From Bacteroidia bacterium (GTDB lineage Bacteria; Bacteroidota; Bacteroidia; Bacteroidales; GWA2-32-17), in the NCBI GenBank assembly GCA_016218155.1, contig JACREQ010000002.1, positions 1 to 64,000 of the forward strand: DNA of 64,000 nucleotides, written 5' to 3'. This document shows, one piece after another, positions 54,360 to 62,303 of this stretch. A program made the position numbers and the translations under genes. The notes under the pieces were generated by a model. It was not told the origin of the DNA and ran no database searches. It saw only the letters and a list, made by a program, of their open reading frames with translations. The first letter of the stretch is position 1. Every line of letters starts with the position of its first letter.

Positions 54360-54644
54360 TTATACTGCTAAAGATTGATAATAATTTACGTTTAACCATG
54401 TTCCGGCATTGCAACAGTCTATTCCTTGCTGTGCAAGAAAATTATAAGCCGCATTACTTCTTGCTCCTGAAGCACAACAAAGTACTAAGGGAGTTTTTAG
54501 GCTTTTAATTTCATTTAATCTCATTTCAATATCCTGTAAAGGTATATTAATTGAACCAGTAACATTTCCTCCAAAGAATTCTTGTGGAGTTCGCACATCT
54601 ACGATTGTGCCTTGATTTTCTTTAATAATTTTCTCGATATTCAT
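54360..54644 (-). CDS. Single-domain rhodanese
   Basis: 94 residues, minimal rhodanese (PspE/GlpE-like size). DVRTPQEFFGGNVTGSINIP and active loop LCCASGARSNAA. A further Cys pair near the C-terminus (GIDCCNAGTW) is unusual for the family and could accept sulfur. Start overlaps the DUF6132 gene by 4 bp. Confidence 0.93.
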   Translation of the reverse strand: MNIEKIIKENQGTIVDVRTPQEFFGGNVTGSINIPLQDIEMRLNEIKSLKTPLVLCCASGARSNAAYNFLAQQGIDCCNAGTWLNVNYYQSLAV

Positions 54645-54856
54645 TTTATTTCATTTTTTGATTTTTCTTTCTCATTTTTAAAAGTGCTGAATAATAATCC
54701 TCCAAATATTGCTCCGTATAATGTGCTGTTAAGAGGTCTTGATGTTATTGCACATGTTCCGTTAGAACATCCTACAAAATAATAGTAGAGGTAGCCTCCT
54801 ATTGCTCCTGCAATTATTCCGATAATTGCTAACTTGTATTTTTTAATGAAGTTCAT
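54641..54856 (-). CDS. DUF6132-family small membrane protein
   Basis: 71 residues, two membrane helices: IIGIIAGAIGGYLYYYFVG and STLYGAIFGGLLF. Between them the conserved loop GCSNGTCAITSRPL with two cysteines. This fits DUF6132, repeatedly found beside rhodaneses. The two Cys face one side of the membrane and might pass sulfur. Start lies 14 bp inside the end of the reductase gene. Confidence 0.8.
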   Translation of the reverse strand: MNFIKKYKLAIIGIIAGAIGGYLYYYFVGCSNGTCAITSRPLNSTLYGAIFGGLLFSTFKNEKEKSKNEIK

Positions 54857-56546
54857 TGACCAATTCTTTTTCTTTAACTTTGTTAATTGTTAAATTTTGT
54901 TCGCGGGTACATGTGTCCCATATTTGATAGCCACCTGAAAGATTAAGTGTGTCTGTGAATCCATTCTGAATTAATATTCTTTGAGCAATATATCCTCTTA
55001 ATCCCCCCAGACAATAAATATATACCTTTTTATTTTTTGGAATTTCTGATATCCTGTTTCTCAGTTCGTCAACAGGGATATTTATTGCATTTAATATTTT
55101 ACCTGCACTGTATTCATTCTTTGTTCTAACATCTAGCAGAATATCATTATCGGTAATTTTATCAAACTCATTCCAATAAAAAACAATAGATTTATTTTGT
55201 AAAATATTTTCAGCGGTAAAGCCTGCCATGTTAACAGGATCTTTAGCCGATGAGAATGGTGGTGCGTATGAATGTTCAAACTCAGTTAACTCATAAATCG
55301 AACTGTTTCTTTTTATTGCAGAGGCAATAATATCCAAACGTTTATCAACGCCATCAAATCCGATAATTTGTGCACTAAATAATTTGCCTTCAATTGGGTC
55401 AAAAGCAATCTGAATTGTCATTTGTTTTGCTCCGGGGTAATATCCGGCATGTGATCCACTGTTAATTGTTGAAACAAAATGTGGAATATTTGCAACAGTT
55501 AAATGTTTTGAAGCTGTTCCTGCTGTTGCAACTGTCATGTCGAAAACTTTTACAATAGAAGTATTTATAGATCCATAGTATTTTTGATTGTTACCAAATG
55601 CAAGATTGTTTGCACAAATACGACCTTGCTTATTTGCTGGTCCGGCAAGATAAGTAATCATCGACTTATTTGTTATAGGATTATTAAATTCAATGGCATC
55701 TCCTACAGCATAGATATCAGGATTAGATGTTTGCATAAATTCATTAACCCAGATTCCCTTTGCATCACCTATTTTTAATCCGGCTGACAGGGCAAGTTTT
55801 GTATCTGGTTTTACACCAATTGAAAGTATAACAACGTCTGCATTTAAAATATCTCCATCTTTTAATATTACTTTTAATTGATTTTCTTCTTTCTCAAACC
55901 CACTTACTGCTGAATTTAATCTAAGTTTAACTCCTTTTGATCGTATATGTTGTTGCAAAATTGCTGCAATAGGGAAATCTACAGGAGCTAATACCTGATT
56001 ACTCATTTCAACTATAGTAACATCAAGGCCAAGTTCGTGAAGGTTTTCAGCCATTTCCAATCCAATAAATCCTGCACCAATTACTACTGCTTTTTTAACT
56101 TCTTTTTGCTGAACAAAACTTTTTATGTAATCAGTATCTGCAACATTTCTTAATGTGAAAATTCCTTCATGTGAAATTCCAGGAAGTGGAGGGCGAATAG
56201 GTTCTGCACCCGGAGATAAAACTAATTTATCATAGCTTTCTTCATAAATCTCACCTGTAGTCTGGTTTTTTGCAGTTATGTTTTTTGTAGTAGTATTAAT
56301 TGCAACAACTTCAGTTAAAGTTCTTACATCAATATTAAATCGTTTATTAAATGAAGCAGCAGTCTGAACAAACAATGCATTTCTGTTCTTTATTACATTC
56401 CCAATGTAATATGGTAAACCACAATTTGCATATGAAATATATTCTCCCTTTTCAAAGATAATAATTTCTGCATGTTCATCATTTCTTCTTAATCTGGCTG
56501 CTGTGCTTGCTCCACCGGCAACTGCACCTACTATAATATATTTCAT
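54843..56546 (-). CDS. CoA-disulfide/persulfide reductase fused to rhodanese
   Basis: 567 residues. Flavoprotein of the pyridine nucleotide-disulfide oxidoreductase family: FAD motif VGAVAGGASTAARLRR (N-terminus), single redox Cys42 in YANCGLPYYIGN, NAD(P)H motif VVIGAGFIGLEMAENL, and the YAVGDAIEF FAD-binding end. The C-terminal rhodanese (about 465-550) has DVRTKNEYSAGKI and active Cys512 in YCLGGLRG. This architecture is that of the CoA-disulfide reductase-rhodanese/NADH-dependent persulfide reductase group, which reduces CoA persulfides and polysulfides. Central enzyme of the operon; start overlaps the upstream gene by 4 bp. Confidence 0.93.
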   Translation of the reverse strand: MKYIIVGAVAGGASTAARLRRNDEHAEIIIFEKGEYISYANCGLPYYIGNVIKNRNALFVQTAASFNKRFNIDVRTLTEVVAINTTTKNITAKNQTTGEIYEESYDKLVLSPGAEPIRPPLPGISHEGIFTLRNVADTDYIKSFVQQKEVKKAVVIGAGFIGLEMAENLHELGLDVTIVEMSNQVLAPVDFPIAAILQQHIRSKGVKLRLNSAVSGFEKEENQLKVILKDGDILNADVVILSIGVKPDTKLALSAGLKIGDAKGIWVNEFMQTSNPDIYAVGDAIEFNNPITNKSMITYLAGPANKQGRICANNLAFGNNQKYYGSINTSIVKVFDMTVATAGTASKHLTVANIPHFVSTINSGSHAGYYPGAKQMTIQIAFDPIEGKLFSAQIIGFDGVDKRLDIIASAIKRNSSIYELTEFEHSYAPPFSSAKDPVNMAGFTAENILQNKSIVFYWNEFDKITDNDILLDVRTKNEYSAGKILNAINIPVDELRNRISEIPKNKKVYIYCLGGLRGYIAQRILIQNGFTDTLNLSGGYQIWDTCTREQNLTINKVKEKELVNELH

Positions 56547-56767
56547 ATTAAATCATTTGTTTTTGTTTCTTTTTTTCTGGTTGATATACCTAAAGGTAGA
56601 TACAAGGGGCAAAAGCTGATTAAACTTGTAATAATAAAAATAGATGCAAAAACTAAAAGTACAATTGCTGTAGCTCCTGAAATTATATTAGAAAAATAGG
56701 CAATTCCGATTGCGACAGCAACAAGTATTCTTGCAACTCTGTCTATAGTACCCATGTTTATTTTCAT
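56543..56767 (-). CDS. DUF2892 (YgaP-like) membrane protein
   Basis: 74 residues. NMGTIDRVARILVAVAIGIAY at the N-terminus and a second helix ending in SFCPLYLPLGIST are the DUF2892 signatures, equal to the membrane part of E. coli YgaP, in which it is fused to rhodanese. Here it is separate but directly precedes the reductase-rhodanese fusion, overlapping it by 4 bp. First gene of the operon. Confidence 0.88.
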   Translation of the reverse strand: MKINMGTIDRVARILVAVAIGIAYFSNIISGATAIVLLVFASIFIITSLISFCPLYLPLGISTRKKETKTNDLI

Positions 56768-56783
56768 ATGTTTGAATTTTTAA

Positions 56784-56801
56784 GTGTATAATTATTTACA
56801 C
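56784..56801 (-). promoter_or_regulatory. Candidate Crp/Fnr operator GTGTA-N8-TACAC before the rhodanese operon
   Basis: An inverted repeat with 5-bp arms lies 17 bp upstream of the first gene of the operon, between it and the Crp/Fnr regulator gene. On the minus strand a near-consensus -7 element (GACCTTTG) precedes it, so the repeat would overlap the transcription start. Confidence 0.4.
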
Positions 56802-56843
56802 TGCAAAGGTCAAACAATTAAAAGTTGAGTACAGCTACTTTTG

Positions 56844-57455
56844 TTACATAAGAGTAATTTTATTTCTGCCTAATTGTACAAGATTTTCATTTTCCATTTG
56901 CTTAAGTAGTCTGGAAACAACAACTCTGGCAGTACCCAGCTCATTTGAAAGCTGATCGTGAGTTACAGAAATTGTTTTACTTTTAGCAAGTTCACATTTT
57001 TTCTGAAGCAAGTTAAATAATCTTTCATCCATTTTTTTAAAAGCGACTGCATTTACTACTTCTAAAAGTTCCTCGAAACGTTTATGGTAAAGACGGAAAA
57101 TATAATCAACCCATTCTGGATATTCTTTTATAAGCAAACTAACTTTATCAATAGGAATAAATAAAATTTCTGTTTCTTCCTCTGCAACCACTTTTACTTT
57201 GCTGGTATCATTATGAATTCCTCCAAATATAGACATTATACAGCTTTCGCCGGATTTTATATAGTAAAGTAAAATCTCACGTCCGTCTTCATCAGTTCGC
57301 AAAACCTTAATACTTCCTTTGATAACAATAGGAATAACATTAATATAAGCATTTTCATTTAATATAATATCAGCTTCATGAAAAACCTTAACTGTACCAT
57401 ATGCAGAAAGTTTATCCTGAATTTCAGGTGACGATTTAAATCCCATATTTTCCAT
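56844..57455 (-). CDS. Crp/Fnr-family transcriptional regulator
   Basis: 203 residues. cNMP-binding-like beta-roll (about 20-125; LLYYIKSGESCIMSIFGGI instead of the strict GELG cAMP site) followed by the dimer helix and the winged helix HTH_Crp (ISVTHDQLSNELGTARVVVSRLLKQME). Only two cysteines are seen (SCIMS and KKCELA), so no Fnr-type iron-sulfur cluster; the signal could be a persulfide or a bound small molecule. It is encoded directly upstream of, and in the same direction as, the sulfur operon, with 76 bp between, and is the likely regulator. Confidence 0.9.
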   Translation of the reverse strand: MENMGFKSSPEIQDKLSAYGTVKVFHEADIILNENAYINVIPIVIKGSIKVLRTDEDGREILLYYIKSGESCIMSIFGGIHNDTSKVKVVAEEETEILFIPIDKVSLLIKEYPEWVDYIFRLYHKRFEELLEVVNAVAFKKMDERLFNLLQKKCELAKSKTISVTHDQLSNELGTARVVVSRLLKQMENENLVQLGRNKITLM

Positions 57456-57490
57456 AATGTAAATATAAGAATGAAAATTAAATCCTAAGG

Positions 57491-58387
57491 CTATTTTCTT
57501 TTAACTCCAATAATATTAGGTAATTCCCATTGATAATTATTATCATCGTTTGCGTAACCTGGTGAAACCCAACTGCCAACTTTTTCAATTAGAGTATCGC
57601 CGGCTTTTACATAAATACATGCCTCGGGACCGCCATCAAGGTACATTGCACTGTATATTTTTAAAGGAAGAGATAATAGCATGCTACTCATTTGATTAGC
57701 AGTATAAGGTGATCGCGAAAAAATAAAAAGAATATTTCCCTGCTTATCTGTTGCCAGAACTGCCATACTACTGGAAATTGGTCTACGAGGCTTCCATAAG
57801 ACATGTTCCTGATTACAATCGATCATTCGGATACATTGAAACATAGAATTGTAGTTTTCCATATAAAACGACCAGTTTTCTTTTTCCATATCAACAATTG
57901 TCATTGCCGGAAAATTTGAAGATTTGGGATTAAACATAGCCATTGCACGGAAGTTCTCACGCAATTTCCCACTATTTATATGGTCGTAATTTTTTAAATA
58001 TCCCGAACAGGTAATATGATCTGATAAATTAAACATTCCAGCATTAACAACAGCCACAAGATTAAAATCTAAACTCCATTGTTCGGGTGTTCTTCTTAAA
58101 CTATCATGCTCTGTTGCTGTAAGCAGTTCCAGTGAGAAATAATTAGGATTTATTTTTAATACACTAAGTTTAGAATCATTTATTTTTGATTTTAGAGGTG
58201 CATTAAATTCAGAAATATAAAGCCCTTGTTCAATCTCAGTCCAGATAATTTTTTTGTGAGTAATATTGGAATTGCTATTAGATGTTTTTACATGATCTCC
58301 GCAGTAAGCAAAAATTGCTAAACAAAAGCCTGCTATAATTTTATATAGTATTCCGCTGCTCATTATGATATTTTCTCCAAAATTCAA
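57491..58387 (-). CDS. Phosphodiester glycosidase-family lipoprotein (NAGPA-like)
   Basis: 298 residues from 58387; an internal Met at 58363 gives a better signal peptide (SSGILYKIIAGFCLAIFAYC with lipobox FAYC). NAGPA domain: ISEFNAPLKS start, VAVVNAGMFN with the catalytic-site Asn, SSSMAVLATDKQGNILFIFS, and the LDGGPEACIYV motif near the end. The human homologue removes GlcNAc from phosphodiesters; bacterial members are thought to cleave sugar-phosphodiester bonds in wall or capsule polymers. 35 bp upstream of the crp gene, same strand. Confidence 0.82.
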   Translation of the reverse strand: MNFGENIIMSSGILYKIIAGFCLAIFAYCGDHVKTSNSNSNITHKKIIWTEIEQGLYISEFNAPLKSKINDSKLSVLKINPNYFSLELLTATEHDSLRRTPEQWSLDFNLVAVVNAGMFNLSDHITCSGYLKNYDHINSGKLRENFRAMAMFNPKSSNFPAMTIVDMEKENWSFYMENYNSMFQCIRMIDCNQEHVLWKPRRPISSSMAVLATDKQGNILFIFSRSPYTANQMSSMLLSLPLKIYSAMYLDGGPEACIYVKAGDTLIEKVGSWVSPGYANDDNNYQWELPNIIGVKRK

Positions 58388-58455
58388 AGATAAAATAAAG
58401 AGAACAATGTTTTACATCGTTTAAATATTTTTAAAATGGTCTTAATAACTTTCTT

Positions 58456-58463
58456 TATTTTTG
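58456..58463 (+). promoter_or_regulatory. -7 element before the 58499 gene
   Basis: TATTTTTG (TAnnTTTG), 35 bp before the start codon; no clear -33 TTG. Confidence 0.3.
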
Positions 58464-58498
58464 CTAACAGAGTATTAAGAATGAAGTCATAATTTTAT

Positions 58499-59194
58499 AT
58501 GAATTATAAAATCAGAATATTTATATTTTTTATTATAACTAGTACTTCTGTTTTTAGTCAAACAAAATGGTCATTTGAATTTTGTGGCGGAATACCATAT
58601 AACTTACCGTCAAATATAAAAATTCATCAATCTGGATTTGACGACATTAAAATTTCAAATGCAAAGTTTTATTCCGAACCATTTGCACTCCCACCATATT
58701 GGGATTGGCGTTTTTGTTATGTTAAAAAAAACAGAGTGATAGAGCTTGAAGCAATTCATCATAAATTGTATTTGGACAATATGCCTGATGAAATAAAAAG
58801 GTTTAGTATATCACATGGTTTTAATATGTTTTTTATAAATTATTGTAAAGTTTCTAAATGCAGTCTACTTATAAATGATAAAGTTTTAACTGGAGATGTT
58901 TTTTTTAGAGTTGGGTTGGGAGCTGTTTTTGCGCATCCGGAGACCGAGATAAGGGGGTATATTTTCGAAGATAAGGGGGAGTTCTTAAATACAAATTATT
59001 ATTTAAGTGGTCCGGCAATTAATCTTGGTATAGGCAAAAGATGGTATTTATTAAAAAGGCTTTATTTTAATACTGAGATTAAATCAACAGTTGCTTATGC
59101 AAAAATTCCTGTAGCGTTAGGTTATGCAAAAGTGTTTACTTCATCAGTTCAGTTTATAGGAGGATTAGGTTTTGATTTTGTGTCTAAGGAATAA
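58499..59194 (+). CDS. Exported outer-membrane barrel-like protein (231 aa)
   Basis: 231 residues with a signal peptide (RIFIFFIITSTSVFSQ). Mature part consists of alternating aromatic strands (WSFEFCGGIPYNLPSN, GDVFFRVGLGAVFAHPE, LGIGKRWYLLKRLYFNTEIKST), ending VQFIGGLGFDFVSKE. This is the look of a small outer-membrane barrel, though the last residue is not aromatic. No family recognised. 41 bp before the aminopeptidase gene. Confidence 0.6.
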   Translation: MNYKIRIFIFFIITSTSVFSQTKWSFEFCGGIPYNLPSNIKIHQSGFDDIKISNAKFYSEPFALPPYWDWRFCYVKKNRVIELEAIHHKLYLDNMPDEIKRFSISHGFNMFFINYCKVSKCSLLINDKVLTGDVFFRVGLGAVFAHPETEIRGYIFEDKGEFLNTNYYLSGPAINLGIGKRWYLLKRLYFNTEIKSTVAYAKIPVALGYAKVFTSSVQFIGGLGFDFVSKE

Positions 59195-59235
59195 ATACAT
59201 TTTTTTTCATTATTTTTATCCCAAAACTATTTTAT

Positions 59236-60672
59236 ATGATACCAGAAATTTCTTTTGCATCTGAAATTGCGAACCAAAAAAGTGTTGTGTACTTAATTAA
59301 AAAAGACACTAATATTTCACAGTTAAATCTTTTAAAAACGGAATTAAAATTTTTAAAAGATGAAATAAAAAATGACAAAAAAAATATTGATATAAATTCA
59401 TATTCTAATTTGAATTGTTTCAGGGTAGTTGATACAAAAAAAACAGATTGGTTGATTAAAGAAGATTTAAGAAAATCAGGCAATAAATTGCAAAATTATT
59501 TAAAAGAGAATGATCAGAAAGAGGTTCAGATAGTCGATTTATTAGATAATGAAGATTTTCAGCTTGCTTTTGCAGAAGGAATTTTACTTAGCAGTTATAA
59601 GTTTGATAAATATTTAACTGAAAAGAAAGATGATACACTTAAAAAAATTATTATAGTTACTTCAAAACCCAATAAAAAGAAATGGGAACAGTTGAAACAT
59701 GTTTTGCAAGCTGTTAATATTTCGCGTGATTTAGTAAATGAACCTGTTAATTTTTTAAACGCACAGCAATTATCTGTTGAGATTGAGAAGATGGGAAAGG
59801 ATGCTGGATTTTCTGTTAAAGTTTTTGACAAGAAAAAAATTACCGAATTAAAAATGGGTGGTTTGTTAGCAGTTAACATGGGTAGTGTTGATCCACCCAC
59901 ATTTACTGTTATGGAATGGAAGCCTAAGCGTTTTATAAATGACAGTCCTATTGTTTTGGTTGGCAAAGGTGTAGTTTATGATTCAGGTGGTTTAAGTCTA
60001 AAACCTACAGGTGACAGTATGGATTATATGAAGTGCGATATGAGTGGTGCGGCTTCTGTTTCCGGTGCAATTTATGCCGCAGCAAAATCTAAGTTACCTA
60101 TACATATTGTTGGACTCGTTCCTGCAACTGATAATCGTCCGTCAGGTAACGCTTATGCACCTGGTGATATCATAACAATGATGAATAAAACTACAGTAGA
60201 AATGCTTAATGCTGATGCTGAAGGTAGGATGATACTTGCCGATGCATTATGTTATGCAAAAAAATATAATCCAATGCTGGTTATTGATATTGCAACTTTA
60301 ACCGGCTCAGCAATTGCTGCCGTTGGAAAAGTTGCTTCTGTTGCTTTTTCAAAGGATGCAGATGAGTTATATTCTAAATTAGATGAGTCGGGTAATGAAA
60401 CATATGAAAGATTGATAAGATTTCCATTATGGGATGATTATTCTGAAATGATTGAATCAAAAATAGCCGATTTAAAAAATGTAGGTGGAAAATATGCCGG
60501 AGCAATTACAGCAGCTAAATTTTTAGAGAAATTTACAGATTATCCATGGATACATCTGGATATTGCCGGTACTGCATTTGCGATTACTAAAGAGTCGTAT
60601 CGTGGATTAGGTGGAACTGCTGTTGGCGTTAGGTTATTTTTTGATTTTTTTAATAGAATTATACAAAAATAA
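59236..60672 (+). CDS. pepA: Leucyl aminopeptidase (M17)
   Basis: 478 residues, typical length. Cytoplasmic hexameric aminopeptidase with two metals. Catalytic motifs: GKGVVYDSGGLSLKPTGDSMDYMKCDMSGAA with Lys and Asp ligands (read as GKGVVYDSGGLSLKP and MDYMKCDMSGAA), and NADAEGRMILADALCYA with Asp and Glu ligands and the catalytic Arg. The N-terminal domain (about 1-165) is poorly conserved as usual. Followed 11 bp later by a small zinc-ribbon gene. Confidence 0.95.
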   Translation: MIPEISFASEIANQKSVVYLIKKDTNISQLNLLKTELKFLKDEIKNDKKNIDINSYSNLNCFRVVDTKKTDWLIKEDLRKSGNKLQNYLKENDQKEVQIVDLLDNEDFQLAFAEGILLSSYKFDKYLTEKKDDTLKKIIIVTSKPNKKKWEQLKHVLQAVNISRDLVNEPVNFLNAQQLSVEIEKMGKDAGFSVKVFDKKKITELKMGGLLAVNMGSVDPPTFTVMEWKPKRFINDSPIVLVGKGVVYDSGGLSLKPTGDSMDYMKCDMSGAASVSGAIYAAAKSKLPIHIVGLVPATDNRPSGNAYAPGDIITMMNKTTVEMLNADAEGRMILADALCYAKKYNPMLVIDIATLTGSAIAAVGKVASVAFSKDADELYSKLDESGNETYERLIRFPLWDDYSEMIESKIADLKNVGGKYAGAITAAKFLEKFTDYPWIHLDIAGTAFAITKESYRGLGGTAVGVRLFFDFFNRIIQK

Positions 60673-60683
60673 ATTTCTTTTGT

Positions 60684-61049
60684 ATGGAGAATGCACAACG
60701 AAATTGTCTTGAATGCAGCGAAGCATTGCATGGTCGTGCCGATCAAAAATTTTGTTCTGATGCTTGTCGTAATTCTTATAACAATAGAACACATAGCAAC
60801 GTTACCTCTCTTATGAGAAACGTTAATAATATTTTAAGAAAAAACAGAAAAATACTTTTGACTTTTACAGAAAATAAAAAAACAAAAGTTTCGCGAGAAA
60901 CTTTAATTCAAAAAGGATTTAATTTCACATATTTTACTCATATATATACAACCAAAAAAGGAAGCTCATATTATTTTTGCTATGATTATGGCTATTTAAT
61001 TCTTGAAGGAGGATATTGCTTTATTGTTAAGGATTTAAATGAAAATTAA
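60684..61049 (+). CDS. Zinc-ribbon protein (DUF2116-like)
   Basis: 121 residues. N-terminal C-x2-C ... C-x3-C zinc ribbon (NCLECSEALHGRADQKFCSDAC) followed by RNSYNNR and a long basic helix (SLMRNVNNILRKNRKILLTF). The C-terminal part is a small beta region (YTTKKGSSYYFCYDYGYLIL). Similar proteins are widespread in Bacteroidetes without known function; the basic, zinc-binding layout suggests nucleic-acid binding. Co-directional with pepA. Confidence 0.7.
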   Translation: MENAQRNCLECSEALHGRADQKFCSDACRNSYNNRTHSNVTSLMRNVNNILRKNRKILLTFTENKKTKVSRETLIQKGFNFTYFTHIYTTKKGSSYYFCYDYGYLILEGGYCFIVKDLNEN

Positions 61050-61104
61050 GTTCTTTTTTGGTCACATATTCTATAGCCTAGGTGGACTATTAAAATATTT
61101 ATAG

Positions 61105-61112
61105 TATCTTTG
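61105..61112 (+). promoter_or_regulatory. -7 element before the DUF2061 gene
   Basis: TATCTTTG (TAnnTTTG), 20 bp before the start at 61133. No TTG at the -33 position. Confidence 0.4.
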
Positions 61113-61132
61113 CTACATATTTACATTTTTAA

Positions 61133-61597
61133 ATGAAAGATACTAACCTTAGAAGCATTGTAAAGGGAGTGAGTTGGCGAGTTTTTGGCTCAATAGATAC
61201 ATTTTTACTTTCATGGTTAATTTTTGATAATGCAAAACATGCAGGATCTATTGCTGTGTTAGAATTAATGACGAAGATATTACTGTATTTCTTACATGAA
61301 AGATTATGGAATATTATAAAATTGGGAAGGTTTAATGATGGAAGAGTAGCACACTGGCGCAGCTTTGTAAAAGGGATCTCATGGAGATTAGTAGGATCAA
61401 TTGATTCAACTGTTTTATCCTGGTTTGTAACGGGAAAATGGGTAGGCGCTTTTAAATTAGGTTTATCAGAAATAATTACAAAAATTATTCTTTTCTATTT
61501 TCACGAAAGGATTTGGGTATTAATTAAGTGGGGAAGGGTATTTGAAAATGAAAAAAAAGAGAAAGAAAATTTTGTTGTATCAACAAAAGCATCTTAA
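61133..61597 (+). CDS. Tandem DUF2061 membrane protein
   Basis: 154 residues made of two DUF2061 units of about 65 residues: RSIVKGVSWRVFGSIDTFLL...LHERLWNIIKLGR and RSFVKGISWRLVGSIDSTVL...FHERIWVLIKWGR. Each unit has two hydrophobic helices. Function unknown. From memory, DUF2061 genes in this phylum often neighbour sulfate-assimilation genes (cysC, cysD, cysN); here it is about 55 kb away from those and instead precedes the carbonic-anhydrase-like gene. Confidence 0.85.
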   Translation: MKDTNLRSIVKGVSWRVFGSIDTFLLSWLIFDNAKHAGSIAVLELMTKILLYFLHERLWNIIKLGRFNDGRVAHWRSFVKGISWRLVGSIDSTVLSWFVTGKWVGAFKLGLSEIITKIILFYFHERIWVLIKWGRVFENEKKEKENFVVSTKAS

Positions 61598-61615
61598 TAT
61601 TAATAACACAAAAAA

Positions 61616-62158
61616 TTGAAAAATCTTATTTCAATAAATTCATACGAAGATATTCTTCCTGAGTATAGAAATACGCCAATTGGTCTTCTTTTTGAATATC
61701 ATAATCTCAATAGGCCATATATTCTTTATGAAAAAGCTCAGCTTTTAGTAGGAATGTGTATGGATAATCGAAAACATTTACATATGCCCGATAATTTTGC
61801 TTTTATTATTCGTTCAGGTGGTGCAAATTTAAGGTATAGCGAATTTAAAGTTTCATATGCAATTGCTGTAGGTGAGGTAGCACATATTGTACTTATAGCT
61901 CATAATCATTGCGGAATGGTAAATTTAGTGTCCCGAAAAAATGAATTTATAAATGGTTTGGTTGACACTGCCGGCTGGGAAAGAGAAAAGGCTGAAGAAC
62001 ATTTTATGCATTATGCGCCAATGTTTGAAATAGGGAGTGAAATAGATTTTATTTTAAGCGAAACTGTACGTTTAAGAAACAGATATCCAAAAGTTATAAT
62101 TGTACCTTTATATTATAAGGTAGAAGACAATAAACTATACATAATAGAAGAGAGTTAA
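61616..62158 (+). CDS. Beta-carbonic-anhydrase-like protein
   Basis: 180 residues. Zinc-binding pattern of beta carbonic anhydrases: Cys48-x-Asp50-x-Arg52 (VGMCMDNRKHL), then IRSGGANLR, and His96-x2-Cys99 (AHNHCGMVNL). All metal ligands and the Asp/Arg dyad are present, but the spacing from Cys48 to His96 is shorter than in the E. coli enzyme and overall similarity looks low. It may hydrate CO2 or have another zinc-dependent role. The start is TTG (no ATG before residue 47). 18 bp after the DUF2061 gene. Confidence 0.72.
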   Translation: MKNLISINSYEDILPEYRNTPIGLLFEYHNLNRPYILYEKAQLLVGMCMDNRKHLHMPDNFAFIIRSGGANLRYSEFKVSYAIAVGEVAHIVLIAHNHCGMVNLVSRKNEFINGLVDTAGWEREKAEEHFMHYAPMFEIGSEIDFILSETVRLRNRYPKVIIVPLYYKVEDNKLYIIEES

Positions 62159-62268
62159 TCTTCTTGCCTCTTCTTTCCTGTGTTTACTAATTTAATGTTC
62201 TGCATAAAGGTTTCTTTGTGCAACCAAATGCTTTTACAAATGGTCTGACTTTTAATTAAAATTTTAAA

Positions 62269-62276
62269 TACCTTTG
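62269..62276 (+). promoter_or_regulatory. -7 element before the C10 peptidase gene
   Basis: TACCTTTG (TAnnTTTG), 27 bp before the start at 62304. Confidence 0.45.
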
Positions 62277-62303
62277 ATTAACTGTAACAATAAATCAAAT
62301 TTT

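Noticed and set aside
59595-59966. 123-codon antisense frame inside pepA
   Set aside because: Shadow of the aminopeptidase coding strand; no recognisable domain.
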